Below, in pieces: positions 1 through 6,550 of a DNA stretch of 13,051 nt. The position numbers were made by a program, and so were the translations under genes. The first letter of the stretch is position 1, and each line of letters begins with the position of its first letter. This stretch comes from Podila epigama (Eukaryota > Mortierellomycota > Mortierellomycetes > Mortierellales > Mortierellaceae), in assembly GCA_015679605.1 (NCBI GenBank), contig JAAAVE010000222.1:10759-23809 (forward strand), written 5' to 3'. The notes beneath the pieces were generated by a model that saw nothing but the letters and a program-made list of their open reading frames with translations, was not told where the DNA came from and searched no databases.

Positions 1-2406
1 TGCAGTGGGCATGGGTGCAACCAAGAGCGAGTTACGCACACCGTGCTTGGCAATGCTCTGGCGAAGAGTGTCCCAGTCCCACAGGTCACTTGGCGTCACA
101 CCCCACATGTCGGGCTGAAGAACACCCTTCGAGACTGGGGAGCCCTCATACGTCTCATATGTACCTTCCTCTTGAGCAAGCTCGCACGATGCCTCCAGCG
201 AAGCGTGGTAGATGGTCTCAAAGATCTGGACGTTCAGCTGGCGAGCCTCGGGTGAGTCAAAGGGCATACGCATCTTGATAAAAGCATCGGCCAAACCCTG
301 AACACCGACACCGACAGGGCGATGGCGCATGTTGGACTTTTGGGCCTCAGGCACGGGATAGTAGTTGGCGTCAATGATACGGTTCAGATTGCGGGTGACA
401 GTCTTTGCGACCTTGTGCAACATCTTAAAGTCATATGTCTGGTTCTGGATAAACGTTGGGAGTGCAATACTGGCCAAATTGCAGACAGCCACCTCATCAG
501 GAGAGCTGTACTCTACAATCTCTGTGCACAAGTTACTGCACTTGATCGTGCCCAAGTTCTGCTGGTTCGACTTGCGGTTGCAGGCATCCTTGTAGAGCAT
601 GTAAGGCGTGCCGGTCTCCGTCTGTGACTCCAAAATGGCAAACCAAAGCTTCTGGGCCTTGATCGTCTTGCGGGCACGGCCCTCGCGTTCGTACGAAGTA
701 TAGAGTGCCTCAAACTTTTCACCCCACACATCCTGGAGACCAGGGGCTTCTGAGGGACAGAACAGGCTCCAGTCGCCGTTCTCTTCAATACGCTTCATAA
801 ACAGATCGGGGATCCAGAGAGCGTAAAAGAGATCACGAGCACGGGTCTCCTCCTTGCCAGTGTTCTTGCGCAGATCCAGGAACTCGAAAACATCAGCGTG
901 CCATGGCTCGAGGTACATGGCAAAGGCACCAGGGCGCTTGTTACCACCCTGGTCGACATAACGGGCAGTGTTGTTGTAGACACGGAGCATAGGGATAAGA
1001 CCATTCGAGTAGCCATTGGTGCCGGCAATATACGAGCCTGAGGCACGAATGTTGTGGATATTGAGACCAATACCGCCTGCAGTCTTGGAGATCATGGCGC
1101 ATGTCTTGAGGGTGTCGTAGATACCCTCGATCGAGTCGTCCTTCATGGTGAGCAAGAAGCATGACGACATCTGAGGGCGAGGTGTACCGGCGTTGAAAAG
1201 GGTAGGCGAAGCGTGGGTAAAGTACTTTTCAGACATGTAGTTGTAGGTCTCGATAGCCTTTTCGACATCGTCGCCATGAATACCGACTGCGACACGCATG
1301 AGCAGATGCTGTGGTCTCTCAGCAACCTTGCCATCGATGCGGAGGAGATATGAGCGCTCAAGGGTCTTGAAGCCAAAATAGTTGTAGTTGAAATCGCGGT
1401 CATAGATGATGGCCGAATTAAGGCGTTCGGCGTTCTTCATAACACTGTTGTAAGTCGACTCTGAGATCATGGATGCGTTCTTGCCATTCTTGGGGTTAAT
1501 GTAGGTGTAGAGATCCTCGATAACCTGAGAAAAGACCTTCTTGGTCTCCTTGTGCAAGTTCGAGACGGCAATACGAGCAGCGAGGATGGCATAGTCGGGG
1601 TGCTTAGTGGTCATATAAGCAGCCTAAAAATGGATGAGGAAGATCAATTCAAGCGTGAGATTGGTGGCAATCGAAATCAACGACTAAGAATGAAGCCTGG
1701 TTTCATCATTGGTGTCTAAATGAACATTTGAAGGATAGTGTGGGGAAATATGTAGAAAAGGCAACCATGATGATAGAAGGATGGCACGTACAGTCTCGGC
1801 AGCAAGGTTATCGAGCTCAACGGTGCTGACACCCTGATAAACACCCGAAATAACCTATCATGATACAAGAAGAAAGACGATATGAGAAAACAGGGAGTCT
1901 CATAGCTAATCGCTCCATTTAGCAAAAGATATCATCGTTTCAGTATTTACCTTTTGCGTGACTTGAACGGGGTCGACAAAGTTCATGTCGAGACCATAGC
2001 AGAGCTTGACAATTCTTGCTGTGATCTTGTCAAACGCCACACGTTCCTTGCGACCTTGAAAGGATAAAATAGAATGGTTGGTTGGTTAGTCAAATGAAAA
2101 AAAAGTCAAAAAAAGTCAAAAAAAAAAACTTTAGGCTCAAAGGCGACATTCATGTCAATGTGCAATGGACACAAAACAGAACGATTTTGCTTACCATCTA
2201 TGCACAAAGAATAACGTTTGAATGAAAGCAGAGGATTGAGAGAACGAGAAATGTTGTTAGCTCACATTGAAGAAATGATTATGTTCCTGGGCGTTAAACT
2301 CGAGTAGTGTGAATGACGCGAAGCAAGATGAAATGTAACATGAACTGCGATGCCTGTCAGTCAGTCAGTCAGTGACAATCGATTTACCTCGCTTGTAGAC
2401 AAACAT
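1..2406 (-). CDS. RNR1: Ribonucleoside-diphosphate reductase large subunit (class Ia), 3' end outside window
   Basis: Reduces ribonucleoside diphosphates to dNDPs; cytosolic, works with the small radical subunit. Coding exons on the minus strand are 2388-2406, 2195-2197 (microexon), 1951-2054, 1792-1854 and 1-1623. They give 604 codons in one frame of an expected 850-900. Introns are 190, 140, 96 and 168 nt, all GT-AG. The N-terminal ATP-cone begins MFVYKRDGRKERV, followed by [14 protein letters not shown]. Active-site residues visible are C218 (in MSSCFLL), N427, C429 and E431 (in NLCTEIVEY) and C444 (in VAVCNLAS). These positions equal those I recall for human RRM1, so the alignment has essentially no gaps. 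The last visible residues are LLVAPMPTA. The C-terminal radical-transfer tyrosines and tail cysteines lie beyond base 1. The start is the ATG at 2404-2406, which gives the family's usual short N-terminus. The identity is very secure. Confidence 0.97.
2195..2197 (-). other. RNR1: 3-nt microexon in RNR1
   Basis: Exon 1 ends CGA-G before a gtaaat donor at 2387. The exon at 1951-2054 starts GT-CGC after a caag acceptor. Joined directly they encode KRGRKERV, which lacks the conserved Asp of the RDGR motif. Between them the minus strand reads gtgcatag, ATG, gtaagc. This is a good acceptor, three bases and a good donor. Inserting ATG gives CGA GAT GGT CGC, that is RDGR. A ctaac branch-like site lies upstream of the microexon, and another (gactaac) lies in the next intron. 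No transcript evidence is available here. Confidence 0.8.
2356..2373. repeat. (GTCA)n tetranucleotide microsatellite
   Basis: A short tandem run of GTCA of about four and a half units, inside the first intron of RNR1. It lies close to the intron's 5' splice site on the minus strand. No function is apparent. Confidence 0.85.
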
Positions 2407-2740
2407 TGCTTAAAACGTTATAAATAAAAAAAGGAATAATGCGAGATGAAATGAAGGAAGGGAGATGAGAAGAGGTGAAGGATGAAGGAACCAAGAAAAA
2501 AAAAAAGAGAAAAGAAAACAAGTGGAGCTGAGTGAGAAAAAAAAAAAAAGAGTGACCAAGCAGCGCCTCTTTTTTTTTGTCAGCAGAGAGAAAATGTCGA
2601 GACGCGACTTGTTTTTGTTTTTGTTTACATTTTTTCTGTCCATTTATGAATTTCACTCAAAAATTAAAAAAACGCGTTGTGTGACTTTTGTTTTGTAAAC
2701 TGCGCTGTACGTGAAGGCAAGATATACATGTGAATACTAT
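2407..2740 (-). promoter_or_regulatory. RNR1 upstream region with MCB-like ACGCGT
   Basis: This 334-bp gap lies between the start of RNR1 and the stop of the next minus-strand gene. It must hold the RNR1 promoter and that gene's 3' end. ACGCGT, the MluI cell-cycle box, is at 2672-2677, and the related ACGCGA is at 2602-2607. A further ACGCGA is in RNR1 intron 1 at 2316-2321. In yeasts such boxes bind MBF and drive G1/S transcription of DNA-synthesis genes, RNR1 included. The rest is A-rich on the plus strand, hence T-rich on the coding strand. I see no clear TATA box. Small ORFs here are low-complexity chance frames. Confidence 0.5.
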
Positions 2741-4393
2741 TTATACGTGGATCTTTTCCTCCAGGTCTAAGCTGAATTCATACTCTTCACGATCGATGAC
2801 CACCTTGCGGAAACCTGTATGACCAATCGTTTCATGTACTGTTGGCCGTGCTGCCGTCACCTTCGTCGCTGCTTCAGCCACGTCCTTGTGGGCATCCTCA
2901 ACTTTGTCATCTTTCGTATCCTCGACCGCGTCTTCGATTTCATCGTATGGTGATGGCATTGTGATTGTAGCGACAGCCGCTGGTGGAGAAGGCACTGTGG
3001 GGGTCGGAGAGTTGGGTGTGATGATAATCGTAGGTGTCTTCTTTTTCGAGTTGTCTCTTTTCCTTGACCAACCGCCACAACAGCCTCGGCCTTGGGTTTG
3101 TTCATTTTCATCCTGTGAATCCACCAATGTCGAGTTGCTTCCTAGATTATTCAGCCCTGATGTCTCTGATACTGGCTTATCCTTGGGAGGGACTTTGGGT
3201 CGTTTTTCAGCCAGAGTAAATCCACAGCATGTCCTTTTCTTCTCTCCTGGCGTCTCTGGTAAAGGCTTGGCGCCAATGCCAAACCACCAGGATCCGACAG
3301 GTGTTTCATGGCGCTGAAGCTCCCAAATGATGCCGAAAATGGCAATGACGGGAACACAGGCAATCATGACCCAGGTACCTGGTACCGGATCGAACTCAGC
3401 CTTTGACTGAGATAGAATGACGTGGTATGTTGCGCGGAAACCCGTCTGTACAAACATGTCCAGTCCGTACATGATCATGTACGCGCCCCCGATAGATGTT
3501 GCAACAATGACTGCAACGCGTTCGTACCGTTTCGTGAGGTATCCGCCGAGAATGATAAAGATGGCCAGGAGGGTGTACCGTGCAATATAATTTCGTAGGC
3601 CAGCAGCGGTAAAGATCACAGCGACAACCACGAACCTGATTCAAGAAAAAGATATAAAATGGTAAAAAAAAAAAAAAAAAAAAAAAACTTGTCAACTGAT
3701 TTGACAGTAACGAACAAGAAAAAGCAGCATAACAAAACCCCACCACGACGTCATGTAGCCCTTACATCCCATATGCGCCTGCTAGGACAATGCCGACGTG
3801 GTACAGATAAAACGAAACCAAGGCGCCGACAATGCCGACAGCTAGCCAAATCAAAAAGTAGAGTTCTGACGAAAGGTATTGTCCCGAGCTAGTGTTGACA
3901 ATGATCATGATCATGACCGCCGTGCTTGCTAGAATACGTGTGTTTGGTTGAGTGACGTTAGTTTCCTGAGGCAATAGCTATCATGACATCTCTCGTTCAC
4001 GGTGGTCACTTACACCAGACCATGAATCCTGCCACAAGCATCGTAAATCGGATGTATTTGTACCCATGCAAAACTTCTACTCCTCCAAAGAAAATGAATA
4101 GTATGCCATAGACAAAACTCTCCCATGTAAACCTTGAGGATGCTAGATAATAAAGCAAATAGAGATATGGTAAATATTAAAATCATATTGTATAAAATGC
4201 CTTTTACAACGTTATAGACTGGTACAAAGTTGTACCTACCCTGAAAATCTGGGGCGCTGAATGGGTCCTCGAGAGAGTTGTTGGAGGCGAGTTTAAGTGG
4301 GTCAATGAGAGGTAGGGCTGTGACCGAGCAAATGCAGCAAATCAAGAGTGTAATCCAAAAGAGATATTTGGGTGATATTGGCGTATGTGACAT
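2741..4393 (-). CDS. Seven-TM protein with TM198/TM7SF3-like (DUF4203) domain
   Basis: Function unknown. Coding exons on the minus strand are 4240-4393, 4014-4142, 3766-3928 and 2741-3635, giving 446 aa. The introns (97, 85 and 130 nt) are GT-AG, and the joined phases agree. Residues 10-26 form a hydrophobic signal-peptide-like stretch ending near SVTALP. Seven hydrophobic segments follow at about 61-78, 84-105, 118-136, 139-160, 168-182, 189-210 and 236-255. The motif GVEVLHGYKYIRFTMLVAGF and the glycine-rich helices fit the DUF4203 family. After about residue 258 comes a tail of about 190 aa with two CC motifs in basic surroundings (C285-C286 and C334-C335), a Pro/Thr-rich part and an acidic part, ending EEKIHV. 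The site is probably a plasma or endomembrane. The family call is good. Topology, with the tail cytosolic, is inferred. Confidence 0.85.
3664..3687. repeat. A24 homopolymer in intron 3 of the seven-TM gene
   Basis: Twenty-four consecutive A on the plus strand, read as T24 on the transcribed strand. It ends 26 nt before the 3' splice site, so it is a long polypyrimidine tract. Its exact length may be unreliable in sequencing. Confidence 0.9.
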
Positions 4394-5404
4394 GATGAAC
4401 GAGATTTATGATAGATAATGCAAAAGAATGGTCATTAAAACGGGTCTGTCGTTGATGCTGGACAAGATATACAGCTCCTGTGTCCCTGACGATGAGGCGG
4501 TTGTCAATATAAGGTAAGATGAAAGGAGGGAGAGGGAGGCAGAGAGAGAGGGAGAGGCTGTGTGAAAGAATGAGAGAGAAGGAAATGGCTGAAGAAATAA
4601 AAGAAAAAAAAAGAAGTTCAGTCTTGTGCGGCCATTCTCTTTCTTTGTACGGACAAGAGCAAAAGAAGAAGGAGGAAGAAGGAGGAAGAAATGAAATGAA
4701 GAAATGAAAGAAAAAAAGGTGTTTGTTGATGGCCATGTTACTGGAGTGCTTTTATCTCGACTTTTGCTTGACTTGAATCGACTTGTCATGAATGCTCAGG
4801 CACACTCTGTTTTGATTGTCAAATGGCTTGTGGAGAGTGGAGAGTGGACTAACGAGGTCGATGGCATGGTCATCATGGGACATGGGTTGTTGTGTGTCAC
4901 CGGCACATTGTGCTTTGTTTGCTTTGTTTGCTGAGGGGGGATAGTGAAAAAGGGGTGTCATTCGACACACAGCTGGCCTCTACGCCTTGTATTCCCCCCC
5001 TATTCGTGTCCTTTATTGAGGATGTCGATGATGTTGTTAGTTGCTGACGGATGGTAACTTTGACAAGTGTTGTTGTCAAAGTGTATCTTCAATTGTTATC
5101 GCGCTCACCCTCAAGTATGGAGAGAAGCCTTCTTCGTGCTCAGGAAATGTCCTTGAGGGCAAGACGAGTCCCTCTCCATCGAAACAAGTTATTCACACAA
5201 GGGATGTGGAACATTTGCCACGCCACCAACTTACATTCTTGATCCCCCCTGCAAAAAGTGGCCACAGCGCACTTAAAAAGAGGTTGAAAGACCCAAGTGA
5301 GCTCCCCCTCCCCCTTTTTTTTGTTTCTGTTCTGACTTGCGTGTCTACGTGTCTTCACTTCTTCTACTCCACCATTCACTTCACAGTCTGTCCGAATCAC
5401 ACTC
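4394..5404. promoter_or_regulatory. Divergent intergenic region, purine-rich
   Basis: About 1 kb separates the starts of the minus-strand seven-TM gene and plus-strand SEC66, so it should hold both promoters. The stretches 4521-4557 and 4665-4719 are almost pure A/G on the plus strand, hence C/T-rich on the seven-TM gene's coding strand. This is common just upstream of fungal transcription starts. The 10-mer GGAGGAAGAA is directly repeated at 4671-4690. A GCTTTGTTT motif is repeated at about 4912-4932. Open frames here (for example plus 5041-5499 and minus 5140-5406) have no recognisable protein features and run into SEC66. I see no gene. Confidence 0.55.
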
Positions 5405-6331
5405 ATGAGTTCAATTTGGCTTGCAGTTGGTTACATTGGAGGATGGATTTTGTCCATGAGGATATTTGGCTACTTTTGGAAGAACAGGAAACTTGGTAAA
5501 CCTTGGGAAAAATACGCGAAAAAAAAGAAACATGGCAATGGCAAAAAGACATGTAGTTTCATTCGGTTAATTAAATGAGCCATTCGCTTACATTAAACAT
5601 GGCGGTCCTTGTGACACCACCTTCTAGCAATTAACGATTGCGAACCATGGTTCCCTGAAAACGTTGCCAAGAAAGAATATTTGGCCCTATTGGAGCAGAC
5701 GGAGCCCGAGGCAGCAGACAAGGACTTGATGGCTGCACTTTTGCTCCGAGCCCGAGAAGACGTCATCCAAGTCCTGTCCATGCGCGAAGACAAACAGGTC
5801 CTGGCGAGGCTGGTCAAACAAGGCACAGTGGGCGATGACATCTGGACACAATTTACACTCTCAGAAAAGGACCTCGAGTCCGAAATTATGGAAGTGATTA
5901 ACGAGGCAGAGGCTCTTCAAAAAGGTTGGGGACAGTCTATCCTACAACATGCCAGTGAGCTTGTAAGTGGTTCATTGTGATATAATAATGGCAATCATAT
6001 CCTCATCCCATTTGCATAAAGCTACTCTTGATACTGAATCTACATACAATCTTCATGTATTTGTCACTGTACATAGGTCATGCGTGAACGAGCCAAGCAA
6101 ACAGAAAAGGAACAAAAGGCCAAGAAGGAAGCATTGGCGCGTGAAAAGGCTTTGAAGGACCAGCGAAAGGAGCAGACGCGAGCTTTGAACGAAAAGAACA
6201 GAGAGGCGCGCAAGGAAAGAGAACGTGTCAAGGCCATGGAGGACCTCTTAAAGAGCGAGGCACTCGAGGAGAAGCGCAAGTCATCTGCACCATCGTCGTC
6301 ACCATCTTCCCCCTCATCCAAGAGAAAGTAA
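5405..6331 (+). CDS. SEC66: Sec66/Sec71-type subunit of the ER post-translational translocon
   Basis: A Sec66-family membrane protein. In yeast it belongs to the Sec62/Sec63 complex that imports finished proteins into the ER. Exons are 5405-5495, 5628-5962 and 6077-6331 (introns 132 and 114 nt), giving 226 aa against about 206 in yeast. Residues 4-24 form the single N-terminal TM helix (IWLAVGYIGGWILSMRIFGYF), followed by the basic KNRKL. The core shows the family signatures PWFPENV, LRAREDVIQVL and GTVGDDIW, then EALQKGWGQSI near residues 130-137. Exon 3 encodes a very charged K/E/R-rich tail (about 143-226) ending in a Ser/Pro run and SKRK. The start is the first ATG giving a TM helix at the N-terminus. 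The intron 1 donor (gtaaac) was chosen because it yields KLAINDCEPWFP in frame. AATAAA follows the stop. Confidence 0.92.
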
Positions 6332-6334
6332 AAG

Positions 6335-6340
6335 AATAAA
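6335..6340 (+). terminator. AATAAA polyadenylation-type signal after SEC66
   Basis: A canonical AATAAA lies three bases after the SEC66 stop codon, followed by an A-run. Its closeness to the stop implies a short 3' UTR or use of a further downstream signal. Confidence 0.45.
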
Positions 6341-6550
6341 AAAAAAGCCGCTCTACGCGACGCGAAGCATTTTTTTGACATTACAATCTTCTTCACTAAA
6401 GTGGCTTAGCGGCAGGTAACTTGACTCGACTCCTTTTGAGTGGTGAACCCAGTCAAAAAGCATCAACCTCATTGACCCATTCACATTCTTCATTTTCACA
6501 TTCACACGCGTGTTGGTTCCACTCTTAATCCATTGTCCCCCCTGTCCGCC
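6341..6550 (+). promoter_or_regulatory. Short SEC66-MKT1 intergenic region
   Basis: About 210 bp before the MKT1 start. The half near the gene is C/T-rich and contains the perfect palindrome ACACGCGTGT at 6504-6513, with an MCB-type ACGCGT core about 40 nt upstream of the ATG. A tandem ACGCGACGCGAA-like stretch is at about 6355-6366. Promoter function is inferred from position. I see no TATA box. Confidence 0.4.

Noticed and set aside
941-1403. Several minus-strand and plus-strand open frames of 70-100 codons over RNR1
   Set aside because: They are out of frame with the long RNR1 exon, which is fully explained by the conserved enzyme sequence.
2384-2656. Minus-strand frames rich in Phe/Lys upstream of RNR1
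   Set aside because: They are made of homopolymer T/A runs and lie in the promoter region.
2886-3317. Plus-strand 143-codon frame opposite the seven-TM gene tail
   Set aside because: Antisense shadow of a GC-richer coding exon, with no domain.
4302-4789. Minus-strand Ser/Phe/Leu-rich frames of 127-144 codons before the seven-TM gene
   Set aside because: Low-complexity translation of the C/T-rich promoter block. They overlap the true start in another frame.
5041-5499. Plus-strand 152-codon frame reaching into SEC66 exon 1
   Set aside because: It uses the wrong frame for the SEC66 TM helix and has no recognisable features.
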